Shown here one piece after another: positions 9,701-18,390 of a DNA stretch of 64,000 nucleotides. A program made the translations under genes and the position numbers. The stretch spans positions 94,083 through 158,082 of the forward strand of contig JBNLFG010000013.1 of NCBI GenBank assembly GCA_050305405.1. The letters run 5' to 3'. Source of the DNA: Desulfolinea sp050305405 (GTDB taxonomy: Bacteria > Chloroflexota > Anaerolineae > Anaerolineales > Villigracilaceae). Position 1 is the first letter of the stretch, and each line of letters starts with the position of its first letter. Below the pieces are notes generated by a model that was given only the letters and a program-made list of their open reading frames with translations, had not been told where the DNA came from and did not search any database.

Positions 9701-12700
9701 CGACAACTTCGGCAAATTGTGTAGCCGCTTTTTCGCCCAATCCGTCCAGCCCCTCCGTTTTCCCGCGCGGATAAGCAACCGAGAAACGCGGGCTTTCATC
9801 ATCTGCGGGAGAATCCTGCCAAAGCAAGTCTGATCCTGCCCAGAACCAACCATCAGCCGTGTAGCGGAACTGCGTTGGCATAGTTAGAGAGATGACCCGT
9901 GAACCGCCATTATCACCCGCAGCTTCAAGATTGATCGTCACATCCGCGACAGCGCTATCGCCAGCCACACGCAAACTCTCAAAGCTCATTTCGCAAGAAA
10001 GCGGGGAAAGCGATTGCGCATCGGCGTACCAAAAACGATCATTCTCCTGCTCGGCAGCTACAGATGTTTGTAGAAAAGCAGCTATATCTCCATCGACAAC
10101 TGCCTGCGCGCGGCGCGTGAGCAAATTTTCAATTTCAGCAGAACCTTCCGCCAACCCCAACAAGGTCAGAGAGACGCTCTCACCTGTCTGCATCAACTTC
10201 TCAGAGGTAATATTTTTAAGTGTATCTTCCGGCACATTCGTGCCTGCATCAGACCATGTTATGCGGTTAGCGTTTGCAAAAGGCAGCGTAGGTAGATCGC
10301 CCGTCAACTGTACAGGCGCACCCACCCCATCAGCCGCAGCGCGGATAGCCTCAGCGATCTCGCCTCCACCGCCAACCAGCAGCGTATCGCCACCTGCGCC
10401 AAGCGCATCCAGTTGGATGAAGGCCAGGACATTTTCAGGGGGATATTGCGGGTATTGGGCATAAAATTCTGTCCCAAGCGAATCCTGCTCTTCAGCATCC
10501 CAGGCGACGAAGAGAACGGTCACGCGCGGGACGTAGGCTTGCTGCTGCCAACTATGGGCAATCTCCAGCAGGACGGCGATACCGGAAGCGCTCGTATTCG
10601 CGCCATTCCAGACCAATCCATCCGGGCTACTGCCGAGTGAGTCGTAATTTGCCCCGACAACAATTACCTGATCTGCAAAAGCCGGATCACGCCCCGGCAG
10701 GACACCAAGCACATTACGCCCGACACACCCACCCGTTGGGCAGGCATCCGTTATCATGACGGATAAATCCGCTCGAGATGGTAAGGCCAATGGCGAAAAT
10801 AAAAGCGATAAATCGGCTAGCGAAACCCCACTGCCTGCCAATAGCACCTCGGCAACATCGGAATAAACGCGGAAGGCCGGAACAGGCTGCGGCATCCAAA
10901 CGGGCTGAAAAGCTTCGCCTGCATCTGGCGGAGCCACATTGGGGTCAGCCAATAAAAGCAAACCTGCCGCGCCATTCTCAGCAACATTGCGTCCAATCTC
11001 GGCAAGATTTCCATCTTCACAGAAGACGATCTTGTCAACCACGTTCAAGCCGGCAAAGGCAGCATGGCTACAATCGTTGACCCAAATCACATCACCACTA
11101 CCGCTACCTGCGCCAAGATAGGCACCAATCAGCGGCGAGAAATCCTGATGAAAAACATATTCGTCATGAAGTGTGCCATCCGCACCGGTGATGGAAAGGC
11201 GCGGCAAAGCTGATAGCTCAGAATAGCTAACCGGAAATTCCTGAAAGAAAGATCCATCCACGCCAGCAGGTTGTAAGTTGTAGCGCCTAAATTGCGATGC
11301 GATATAGTCCCCGGCAGCATGTCCGCCAGTCGAACCAGCCACACGACCAGCGTAGCGTGGCGCAGTCAGAGCTTCGATCTGGGCACGGGCAGCGTCCGCA
11401 TCAAATGCGGCGGCAAGGCTGCGCAAATCGCCAGCTGCGGCTGCGGGGCCTGGAGACACGTCCACAAATTGGGTGACGGGGGTAGCGATGACATATTCTT
11501 GCTGGGCATCCGCTTCATCAGCGAGAACAGCTTCGGGCACGGGCGTTCCGCGCAGCGCCATCTCGATCGGAGAAATTTCCCGCCCGTCCGCAAGATTCTG
11601 CGACCAACGGAAGAGGCCCCATCCCCAAAGGAGGAGGAGTGCCCAGACAACGCCAAAAGTAATCATACGACGTTTGCGGGTCTGCTCGGGGGAGAGTTGC
11701 ACGGCATCCGATAATAGGCGGACGCGGCCATAGGTCAGCTTACGCCAGCCCCACTCCAGCGGCCCAAATTGGTAGCGTTCAAAGTACCATTGACTGAATC
11801 TGATCTGGAACAAATAAACGACAATGGTCAGAAGCAAGGCAAAGGTCGGGTCTGTCTCGCCGTATAATCCCAAACCGTAGCCATAGAAGAAAAAGGTTAA
11901 AACCACGGAGTGGGTAATATAGTTGGTAAGCGCCATGCGTCCCACATAGGCCAGCGGGGAAAGGCGCTCATGCCACTTTTCTTTTTGAAAGAGCAGCGTA
12001 ATGCCGCTGATATAGAAAAGCGTCATGGCTGGAGCACCGAGGGTGCGTGCGCCAGTGCGAATCAGTGAATAATATTTACCCGTGAAAGGATTTGCTGTGT
12101 AGTAGGTAAATACAGCATTCAGCCCAAGACCGACAACCAACCCAACCCACATCACATTGCGAAAGAGTTTTTTATGTTCGTCAAAATTGGCAAAAAGTCG
12201 ACGTTTGCCCGTGTATAAACCAAGCAACATCATCGCAAAAACGCTGCTCGTATAGCAGGGTAACCACCAAAGAGCACCGATAAATTCCTGATAACGAAGT
12301 TGAGTTACTTCCCAGTAGGTACCAGTCGCATAAAGACTGGCAGAAAGATTCATGTTTGGCGAAAGACACTCAGACAAGCTGAGGCACCACTGGCGAGTGT
12401 TGTCCATCCATTCGCCGGGCAAAGTCATTTGGATGGCTGAAAGCAGCAATAGTCCAGCCGCAACAAGCAGGGTTTTCGGCGAGGCTTTACGGAAAATGAG
12501 CAGCATCAGGATGCCAATAATGGCATACATGCGTAGGATGTCGCCTGTCCAAAGCAGAACCCCATGCAGTGTACCGAAAACAAGCAGGATCAGCAGGCGA
12601 CGCAGGTAAATGGGGAAAAACTTTGTCCCTTTGGCTTCGGCGCGGCGCATCTGCACCGCCATACCCCAGCCAAACAGGAAGGAAAAGAGTGAGTAGAATT

Positions 12701-12899
12701 TGGCTTCTACGAAAAATCTAATCAGTGCGGGGATAGCGCGGTCTAGTGGCTCGACCCAGGCGTTGACGTTCATCGACTGTCCGGCAAAACTGCGCATATT
12801 GAAAAGCAAAATACCGAAGATCGCAAAGCCGCGTAAAACATCAACGGTCTGGATACGTTCTTTTGACTGAACAGGAATAGGGGTTGTTATTTGACTCAT
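6762..12899 (-). CDS. Giant fusion: DUF418 membrane domain plus M28-like, two MA-like and second M28-like domains
   Basis: 2045 residues from the ATG at 12899 (a TTG nine codons upstream is possible). Residues about 15-440 form a DUF418/YeiB-type polytopic membrane domain (start TVDVLRGFAIFGILLFN; end SQWYFERYQFGPLEWGW). Then follow an M28 aminopeptidase-like domain with PA insert (about 490-860), two gluzincin MA-like domains with stalks (about 880-1210 and 1220-1590) and a second M28-like domain (about 1600-2040). Active sites look eroded. The first M28 has NYD for HYD and N-T-S for N-D-N. The second keeps HYDH, NDNASG and SDHDPF but has Gln for the catalytic Glu (GGQEL). The MA motifs read VVHLALANA and AAHLARQLL instead of HExxH. 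It is the last gene of the five-gene minus-strand operon. Probably a surface sensor or binding protein rather than a peptidase; that is inference. Confidence 0.85.
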   Translation of the reverse strand: MSQITTPIPVQSKERIQTVDVLRGFAIFGILLFNMRSFAGQSMNVNAWVEPLDRAIPALIRFFVEAKFYSLFSFLFGWGMAVQMRRAEAKGTKFFPIYLRRLLILLVFGTLHGVLLWTGDILRMYAIIGILMLLIFRKASPKTLLVAAGLLLLSAIQMTLPGEWMDNTRQWCLSLSECLSPNMNLSASLYATGTYWEVTQLRYQEFIGALWWLPCYTSSVFAMMLLGLYTGKRRLFANFDEHKKLFRNVMWVGLVVGLGLNAVFTYYTANPFTGKYYSLIRTGARTLGAPAMTLFYISGITLLFQKEKWHERLSPLAYVGRMALTNYITHSVVLTFFFYGYGLGLYGETDPTFALLLTIVVYLFQIRFSQWYFERYQFGPLEWGWRKLTYGRVRLLSDAVQLSPEQTRKRRMITFGVVWALLLLWGWGLFRWSQNLADGREISPIEMALRGTPVPEAVLADEADAQQEYVIATPVTQFVDVSPGPAAAAGDLRSLAAAFDADAARAQIEALTAPRYAGRVAGSTGGHAAGDYIASQFRRYNLQPAGVDGSFFQEFPVSYSELSALPRLSITGADGTLHDEYVFHQDFSPLIGAYLGAGSGSGDVIWVNDCSHAAFAGLNVVDKIVFCEDGNLAEIGRNVAENGAAGLLLLADPNVAPPDAGEAFQPVWMPQPVPAFRVYSDVAEVLLAGSGVSLADLSLLFSPLALPSRADLSVMITDACPTGGCVGRNVLGVLPGRDPAFADQVIVVGANYDSLGSSPDGLVWNGANTSASGIAVLLEIAHSWQQQAYVPRVTVLFVAWDAEEQDSLGTEFYAQYPQYPPENVLAFIQLDALGAGGDTLLVGGGGEIAEAIRAAADGVGAPVQLTGDLPTLPFANANRITWSDAGTNVPEDTLKNITSEKLMQTGESVSLTLLGLAEGSAEIENLLTRRAQAVVDGDIAAFLQTSVAAEQENDRFWYADAQSLSPLSCEMSFESLRVAGDSAVADVTINLEAAGDNGGSRVISLTMPTQFRYTADGWFWAGSDLLWQDSPADDESPRFSVAYPRGKTEGLDGLGEKAATQFAEVVDLLGLPAETDARILLFDGNEALRASTAMSLARDESAATMPHTIKLAYSAEIAEGERLGEAVVHLALANAGIPESAAPWLWDGLPLVIASEGDPLTVQASFLTSLRDLSVSDAAPTNAATSWAAIDYLRENLGWNGLGRFITTFGRACQSNDCLTESGADAALAAALRTETASFQRAWREDWSGKLADTQTALDELLSARSDAVLAGDLDAFLATVDRRTPNLLREETDWFADLSEYPVESFSLSAKPVAILAGGNVHALVTLNYHLEGSSARWASGTSTFRVLFKRNGASYRWAGVPLEIIAGDRVRVRYPAGQEELATALLTNAQEIYKQLSADMGISSPAWQTINLYSDESAYRTSVFLSYPNNDWAPGWSAQGHSLKLLLEAPASAESYRPVLAAHLARQLLLQNGVQDEWLLTGGVSYLARGVNANASQMAAAANLYALRKSIESESLFDFANFPILYRLSEDDYNLAVAQAWNSVRYLAETYGQDALWSVMRSSDVETALRTATPRTLPEFVSDWQTSFAVGHSTDNWVTIAESFDEERALAHIDFLTSPELAGRQAGSPGADMAADYIAEKFAEYGLQVERQLFPVTYQYYLETPQMSLTLQSDGTEEPFVYREDFLILQAVSTGGNLSGDLVWIMDDDYTGMDLDGNIAVRKPTGTIDEEIALATAHGAGALLLVGDRDRAEDLSAKYLARTLPPEDSIPVLELTRDGFKRLLEISGESIASLYSAPPALFLGFDTRLSISLNDDTAAETANVFGYLPGSDPVLSHDIILVGAHYDHVGDDPDRRYSGANDNASGVATMLEIARLWQESGYRPERSVLFVAWGGQELGEQGSRYYIKNPLYPLDDVVAMLQLDAVAGGNAYHLDAQGTRENEGLLLYSIEHAQSLLGGRLQLSFPEERGEQPFSPDVLFDRDRIGISSDHDPFRDIGIQAMRIAWREADETNLDDTLANEVELERLATTGRMTILTIMMNAR

Positions 12900-12912
12900 G
12901 GTTTGACGTTCT

Positions 12913-13257
12913 CTAAGGTCTTTCAAGACTGATATATTCGGCTTGCACCCAGCCTAAAAGGACCCCGTCGATGTTGATCTTATACCAATCCTGCCCGCTG
13001 CGACGCAGATAATCGGTAACAACAATTGGGGTATCGCGCTCCTGGATCGAAGCGACAATACTGCGTGGATTCGCTTCCTCGAGCACGATGACAAAAGGCT
13101 GCTCACTTGTCAGATACGCACGTACATTTTGGCTTGTTTCCCCGCCCTGTGCGTTGGATTGCACGAGCAGGATAATCGTCACCACCAGCAAAGCCAGTGC
13201 CGCAAGCGCTGTAATACGCCATAAAATTTGATCTGTTTTTTTCGACATCATTTTCAC
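12913..13257 (-). CDS. Small membrane-anchored SH3-like protein
   Basis: 114 residues: a short cytoplasmic start, one membrane helix (about 12-32, LAALALLVVTIILLV) and an extracytoplasmic part ending in a bacterial-SH3-like stretch (RRSGQDWYKINI, then GWVQAEYI). Such folds usually bind cell-wall or peptide ligands. The GTG start overlaps the upstream TGA (GTGA); an in-frame ATG lies two codons on. The stop is 13 nt before the ATG of the giant fusion gene, which places it inside the operon. The binding partner is unknown. Confidence 0.7.
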   Translation of the reverse strand: MKMMSKKTDQILWRITALAALALLVVTIILLVQSNAQGGETSQNVRAYLTSEQPFVIVLEEANPRSIVASIQERDTPIVVTDYLRRSGQDWYKINIDGVLLGWVQAEYISLERP

Positions 13258-14360
13258 TCAGCAACCGCCAGATAAATATCACTCCCGGCAGCATTTCGAT
13301 TAGGAGCTCCGCGGAAAAAGATGTAGTATTTATCGTCACTATATAAAATCTTTGGCGAAGTGATAACCTCCAGAGATGGAATATCTTCATCGCCCAAAAC
13401 AGGGTTTTCTTCTGAAGCTACCCATGTAATGCCATCTTCGCTGGTTGCATAACTGAAATTGTAGTGTGCGGAGGAGCCAGATGTATAGATCATGCTCAAC
13501 CCAGTAGTACTTTTCCACACAGACGACGCCCACATGAACTCTGACGACAAACTGCCTTCAGGCAAACGGAAAACAGGATCACTTTCTTCGAACCTTTCAT
13601 CTGTCGTGGGGTCGTTATACTTTTCCCATGAAACCCCATCATTAGAAGTCGCCACGCCAATGGCTGAAAACCCTCGCTGGGTATCGTGAACATTGTTGTA
13701 GTACATCAGAAAGCGTCCTTCATCTTTTATAACAACGGGAGCGTCCACGCCAGATGAATCCCACATGCCTGAACTACCGGCTTCCAGCAACGGCACATCA
13801 TCAAATACCCAAGGGCCATTCGGAGAAGATGCTGTCGCCCTAAAAACAGATGGAGCCTCTCCCGTTTCAAAGCTGCGGGATGCAAGATAAAGTGTCCAAG
13901 TACCATCTTCGTCAATCAACACACTGGAAGCACGCAAAAATAGACCGGGGCCAATTGTCTCCTCCCAGGTAAATAAAGGCGCATCTGAAAACCGATACCA
14001 ATCATAACCATTGGTCGAGATAGCATAGCCAGTACCGCCTGATATCTCTCTTCCTGCCAGAGCTATTTTAAAACCTGTATAAAACATATGATATAAACCT
14101 TGGCTAAAGACGACAGCATCTGGAATAATCAAAGAACTATCCCAAGCATCGGCTTCTCCGCGATACAACACGGGCTTATCACTATGCAATACCACTTCCC
14201 CGCCGAATGGTTCCGGCAACGCAAGCGACTCATCCATAACTACTTGTGGCAGACGAATCCCGTTAGCGCTATCGCTGGGAGTCTGGGCGGTCTCTCCCCT
14301 TGTAGCACAGCCCGACAGCACAAATAATCCCAAAGCAAGAAGAAACAAGCGAATTCGCAT
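13254..14360 (-). CDS. Lipoprotein with glycosidase-like beta-propeller
   Basis: 368 residues from ATG 14360 (a GTG six codons earlier also possible). A lipoprotein signal (LLALGLFVLSGC) is followed by a domain with repeated blades: VFSQGLYHMFYTG, GYAISTNGYDWYRF, RFLMYYNNVHD, GVATSNDGVSWEKY, YATSEDGITWVAS. This is the pattern of five-bladed propellers of the GH43/GH32-like (glycosyl hydrolase) superfamily, where tandem Asp/Trp motifs recur. I cannot assign catalytic acids, so it may only bind carbohydrate. It sits one base after the OppC-M28 fusion stop and overlaps the next gene, so it is translated as part of the operon. Confidence 0.75.
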   Translation of the reverse strand: MRIRLFLLALGLFVLSGCATRGETAQTPSDSANGIRLPQVVMDESLALPEPFGGEVVLHSDKPVLYRGEADAWDSSLIIPDAVVFSQGLYHMFYTGFKIALAGREISGGTGYAISTNGYDWYRFSDAPLFTWEETIGPGLFLRASSVLIDEDGTWTLYLASRSFETGEAPSVFRATASSPNGPWVFDDVPLLEAGSSGMWDSSGVDAPVVIKDEGRFLMYYNNVHDTQRGFSAIGVATSNDGVSWEKYNDPTTDERFEESDPVFRLPEGSLSSEFMWASSVWKSTTGLSMIYTSGSSAHYNFSYATSEDGITWVASEENPVLGDEDIPSLEVITSPKILYSDDKYYIFFRGAPNRNAAGSDIYLAVAE

Positions 14361-14361
14361 T

Positions 14362-16902
14362 TTAGTAATCCGTTTCACGCACGATTTTGGTTAATGCCAA
14401 CGACAGCGTCTCGCCCAAAGTGCGCACTTTCTCCGCTTCGATATTTTCGAAGCCATCTTCAGTTGGCAGTATATTTGCATCTACCCAGCGAACGGAAAGC
14501 CACGGAATTGCTCGCGAAATCACATCACTGGAAAAGTCCGCTGCCCCCATTTCAGTGCTGATCGGCAGTTCAAATTCCTGTGCCGTCTCTTCAAGCAGCG
14601 CAATCAGCGCTGGTGACGAATCTGGATGGATCAACAACGCATCCCCGCCTGCGCCAATATAATCCAATTGCAGCAGCAGCGCTGGCTCCACACGATCATT
14701 GGGATTGGTTGTGATCAAATGCCTGAAATTAAAATTATCCTCGAAGAATTCTCGGGCACCGGTTTCATCCAGTTGGGCGCCACCCCAGGCCACAAAAAGC
14801 ACTGAGCGGCGGGTATCAAGCTGCTGTTCATCCCACAAACGCGCAATCTCCAGCATCATGCCAATACCAGATGCATCATGGTTGGCGGCAGGGAAAACGG
14901 TCCCGTCCGGGTCTGTGCCCAAGCCATCATAATTAGCGAAAATAACGACTAATTCAGTTGCGATTTCTCGATCCGAACCAATCCTGTAGCCCATAACACA
15001 GGGAATTTCAATCTCTTCCGCGTCGGCAAGTTGCAGGGACATGTGGATATTCAGATCAAGATCGGACGCAAACCAACCCTCTCCTTGCTGGTTGATATTG
15101 ACCGCGCCCGAAGAGAGCGCATCCCACGTGACATCAGCCTGCTTCAGTATGGACGCAGCTACTGCGGGACGAATGCGGAAGATCGGCATCGTCGGCATTC
15201 GCTGATAATCTGCTTCGGGGTTTGCCCACTGTATCTGCGAGCGGACATCATCGCGCCCGTCTCCTGCAATCCACAAAACGCCACGTGCGCCATGCAACAT
15301 TGCTTCGGTGGCAAAATCCGCGGGAGCATTTCCGCGTTGCAGTAAAACGATTTTGTCTTGTAGATCAAGGTCTTTATAAGCATCCCAAGGGGGCGCATCT
15401 TCCCCATCAAAACCGATGAAAGTGAGCGGGTATTCGGCATCCCCGCTGCCACCATGCCCCTCGATAACAAACCCAAAGTCGATCTGGTGCTGAAAACTCT
15501 CGATAACGGAACCAGTTTCATCCACAAGGGCGAGGACGGGTTGATCCAGCGGCTGCGTAAGTTGTGTTGTGAGGGGATAGGTGTAACTTAAGCGCTTCCA
15601 GCCCGGTTCCAATCCGTACTCTTCAAATTTACTTTGGATATAAGCAGCAGCTTCCGCACCGCCCTCTTGTGTAACACTGCGGCCTTCCATTTCGGAGAGG
15701 GCTTCAATATGCGCCAACGCTTCTTCGCCGTTGAAGGCTTGTGCCACTTTCGAGAACCAGGGTGCGGCGCCCGTATTATTCATAATAAAGATCGTCGCAA
15801 GAGTCAAACCTGCGATGATGAGCAGCATCCGCTTCTTGAGCAGGAAGGATGTGTTTAAGCCGCGTTTTTCGACCAGGCGGCGCAGCCCTTCACCCAGAGA
15901 AGTAAAGCCGATAATCGAGACAAAGAAAGCCGCTGCTGGTGGGACAACCACGAAGGGTTTTGAACGCAGCCAAACATAACCTTCAGCGAGCATCGCGCCC
16001 CATTCCGGGACTTCAGCGAGCGTGAAGACCTGTGTGGGAGCCATCATCTCGACGAGTGCGATTTCTTGTCCGCCGCCAATGTAGACGCCGACAAAGCCAA
16101 GCTCGCCAAGCAGCATCAGCACCGCACCCATTTCAAGGAAGGCAAGCACAAGCAGTTGCGGCAAAATGTTCGGAATGACGTGCCGCACGGCAATATGCAG
16201 ATTTTTTGCGCCAAGCGATTGGGCGCCCTCGATAAAAGGCATCTTGCGCAAGACCATGAACTCGCTGCGGATATACTGCGCGATTTCTGTCCAACCGATA
16301 ACGGATAGTGCGATGATGAAAGTCGGCAAGCCTTTGCGGATGTCGAGGGCATAGATCAGGATCATGCTGCTAATCAGCATCGGGATGGATGTGGTTACCC
16401 CGATCAGACTCATAATGACACGGTCGGCATTTGTGCCTTCGTTCCAACCGGCATAACCACCAAGCATCAGCCCAAGGATCAGGCGCACCATCGTGATAAA
16501 AGCCGAGGCAATGAGCGTATTACGTGCGCCATGCAGCAACAAGCTGAGCAAATCGGTGCCCCAGCGATCGGTACCAAGCGGGAATTCAGCATCGGGAGCG
16601 AGCGGCGGACGAATGAACTCTTCTTTTTCCGCATCATAGTGCGGGACGATATGCTGTCCGGCGATGTAAGGATTTTTTGGTGCCCAAACAGGGCCAAAAA
16701 GGACGATCACGAAAAGCCCTAGAACGATCAAAGCACCGAGCATGAGAGGGAGATTTGTCAGTATTTCTCGCCAGGTGAGCCGTCCACGCGCGCCGCCGGG
16801 AGCTTCTCCTTCGGCATCCGTTGAGATAACGAGGGCAGGCATCTTATCCAGGTTCGCACGCGGATTCAGGATCTGCTTAATGAGTTTCGTAAGCCAGTTC
16901 AT
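14362..16902 (-). CDS. OppC/DppC-type ABC permease fused to an M28-like ectodomain
   Basis: 846 residues. Residues about 1-345 are a normal oligopeptide-type permease: OppC N-terminal region, FPLGTDRWGTDLLS, and the ATPase-contact EAA loop (EGAQSLGAKNLHIAVRHVIP). An extra helix follows (about 360-376, MLLIIAGLTLATIFIMN), then an M28 aminopeptidase-like domain (about 395-840) with a PA-type insert. With six permease helices and a cytoplasmic N-terminus, helix seven would put the M28 part outside. The active site is degraded: FANYDG for the usual HYDH, AANHDASG for GANDNASG, and GGAQLDE for the Glu-Glu pair. Its start overlaps the OppB-like stop by four bases. Permeases of this family normally have no C-terminal enzyme domain, so the fusion is unusual. 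Confidence 0.88.
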   Translation of the reverse strand: MNWLTKLIKQILNPRANLDKMPALVISTDAEGEAPGGARGRLTWREILTNLPLMLGALIVLGLFVIVLFGPVWAPKNPYIAGQHIVPHYDAEKEEFIRPPLAPDAEFPLGTDRWGTDLLSLLLHGARNTLIASAFITMVRLILGLMLGGYAGWNEGTNADRVIMSLIGVTTSIPMLISSMILIYALDIRKGLPTFIIALSVIGWTEIAQYIRSEFMVLRKMPFIEGAQSLGAKNLHIAVRHVIPNILPQLLVLAFLEMGAVLMLLGELGFVGVYIGGGQEIALVEMMAPTQVFTLAEVPEWGAMLAEGYVWLRSKPFVVVPPAAAFFVSIIGFTSLGEGLRRLVEKRGLNTSFLLKKRMLLIIAGLTLATIFIMNNTGAAPWFSKVAQAFNGEEALAHIEALSEMEGRSVTQEGGAEAAAYIQSKFEEYGLEPGWKRLSYTYPLTTQLTQPLDQPVLALVDETGSVIESFQHQIDFGFVIEGHGGSGDAEYPLTFIGFDGEDAPPWDAYKDLDLQDKIVLLQRGNAPADFATEAMLHGARGVLWIAGDGRDDVRSQIQWANPEADYQRMPTMPIFRIRPAVAASILKQADVTWDALSSGAVNINQQGEGWFASDLDLNIHMSLQLADAEEIEIPCVMGYRIGSDREIATELVVIFANYDGLGTDPDGTVFPAANHDASGIGMMLEIARLWDEQQLDTRRSVLFVAWGGAQLDETGAREFFEDNFNFRHLITTNPNDRVEPALLLQLDYIGAGGDALLIHPDSSPALIALLEETAQEFELPISTEMGAADFSSDVISRAIPWLSVRWVDANILPTEDGFENIEAEKVRTLGETLSLALTKIVRETDY

Positions 16903-17816
16903 GCTTCCACCTCCCGCAAGCGAGGATCAATCAGCCGATAGGCGATATCCAAAAGAAGATTGATAAGCAGGAAGGTTAATCCCAACGCGAGAGCGAGAGT
17001 GACGACGATATTTATTTGGCGGGCGTTAATGGCTTCGAGCAGGCGTAAACCAACACCGGGCCAGGCAAAGAAAAACTCAACAACAGGCAGTGTGCTCAAC
17101 GAAAAACGTAAAGAAACCCCGACAGCAGTCAGAACTGGAACGGCAATATTACGCAATGCGTGGATACCAACAACCCAGCGTTCACGCAAACCTTTTGAAT
17201 GCGCGGTGCGAATATAATTCTCGTCCATAACGCTGCTCAGAGAGAGAAAAGATGAGCGAGTCAGATATGCAAGAGGGCGTGCCATTAAGACGAGGACTGG
17301 CATGAGCATATGCTCAATATCCCAACCGAAGCCAGCCATTTTGACGAGTTGCTCTCCCGTCGCCTGAAAATATTTCATTTCGCCTTGTTGCAAGAGTAGA
17401 CCTGCAAAGAAAGATGGCGTTGAGACCCCCAGAATAGTCAGAACAAGCAAAGCCAGCACAATCTGCTGTTTTTTTACCAGTGCAGCGAAAGTGCCGAACG
17501 ATAATCCCAGCATAGTGGCAATAAACAGGGAGACAAGCAAAAGCCCCCAGCTTTTTGTGTAGGTATCTTTGAGTAAATCCCAGACCGTGATAACGCCGAG
17601 TACTTCGTGGTTGACTGTGCCAAGGTCGCCTGCTATAGCAGAGTCGATGTAGGCGCGGGTATTCGTCCAGGCTTCCTGGCTATAGTGAACCAGATCGTAG
17701 CTTGGCTCATCGACGCTGGAATTGCGCGTCATATCCATGCCCATATTAACCGCAAAGATAATCAGAACGCAGACAGAGATGATAAAAACGAGGCGTTTTC
17801 CGACAAATTGGAGCAT
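16899..17816 (-). CDS. OppB/DppB-type ABC transporter permease
   Basis: 305 residues, normal for the family, with an N-terminal helix, an extracytoplasmic loop (about 30-75) and five further helices. The EAA loop is visible (ENYIRTAHSKGLRERWV then HALRNIAVP), so it should contact an ATPase. It is the first gene of the minus-strand operon; AGGAAAAA precedes its ATG. No ATP-binding or substrate-binding gene accompanies it in this window, so those partners must be encoded elsewhere or shared with another transporter. Pairs through its stop with the OppC-M28 fusion (ATGA). Confidence 0.9.
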   Translation of the reverse strand: MLQFVGKRLVFIISVCVLIIFAVNMGMDMTRNSSVDEPSYDLVHYSQEAWTNTRAYIDSAIAGDLGTVNHEVLGVITVWDLLKDTYTKSWGLLLVSLFIATMLGLSFGTFAALVKKQQIVLALLVLTILGVSTPSFFAGLLLQQGEMKYFQATGEQLVKMAGFGWDIEHMLMPVLVLMARPLAYLTRSSFLSLSSVMDENYIRTAHSKGLRERWVVGIHALRNIAVPVLTAVGVSLRFSLSTLPVVEFFFAWPGVGLRLLEAINARQINIVVTLALALGLTFLLINLLLDIAYRLIDPRLREVEA

Positions 17817-17986
17817 TCATTTTTTCCTGTGATAAACGAGTGCTAATTATATACTGCAATTCACCCAAAAAAGGATTAAAACTCAAACAAGGAACGTCAC
17901 CCAATCATGCACGAACTACAAGTGATTCAAAAGATGCGTTTCCCCATTTTTTTCGGGGAAAACCAGAAACCATGATTATGGGCAAA

Positions 17987-18286
17987 CTAAATTTGCGCCC
18001 GCGGAAACACCTTACCAAGCCCCCCGAAGATGTAGTCGTCGGACACCAACCTGTTGCGCTTAAAACTCGAATCTAAGTCGCTTTCAATCCAAAATAATTC
18101 ATCCAGCGATTTATTTATCGCCCTTGCTAGTAGAAGACAGAGTTTGATCGTAGGATTATATTCTCCTGCTTCAATAAGGCCGATTGTTTGGCGCGTCACG
18201 CCAACCAATTCCGCCAATTCTTGCTGCGTCAAACCATTTTCAACACGGGCTAATTTCAGTTTATTACCCATTGGAAAATCTTTCAT
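17987..18286 (-). CDS. XRE-family helix-turn-helix regulator
   Basis: 99 residues. A Cro/C1-type HTH occupies about residues 7-62 (LARVENGLTQQELAELVG, then TRQTIGLIEAGEYNP), followed by a typical close KSLDELFWIE and a short tail. The ATG at 18286 is chosen because AAGGAG lies five bases upstream; a GTG two codons earlier is the alternative. Similar small regulators often control a neighbouring membrane protein, but here the downstream gene on this strand is the permease operon 170 nt away. AT-rich direct repeats upstream could be its own operator. Target unknown. Confidence 0.82.
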   Translation of the reverse strand: MKDFPMGNKLKLARVENGLTQQELAELVGVTRQTIGLIEAGEYNPTIKLCLLLARAINKSLDELFWIESDLDSSFKRNRLVSDDYIFGGLGKVFPRAQI

Positions 18287-18332
18287 TCTCACTCCTTAAA
18301 TAGCATCAAGCTCTTACAAGCTAAAAAAGTAA

Positions 18333-18372
18333 CATATATATTTCTTTAAGTCAAATATATATTTCTTTTAAT
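18333..18372. promoter_or_regulatory. Direct repeats in the divergent XRE/DtxR intergenic region
   Basis: Two copies of ATATATATTTCTTT lie about 22 nt apart (two helical turns) between the divergent XRE and DtxR-type genes. Spacing and position suit an operator for the XRE regulator, but AT-rich chance repetition cannot be excluded. Confidence 0.35.
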
Positions 18373-18390
18373 GAATTTTACACCCTGCCC

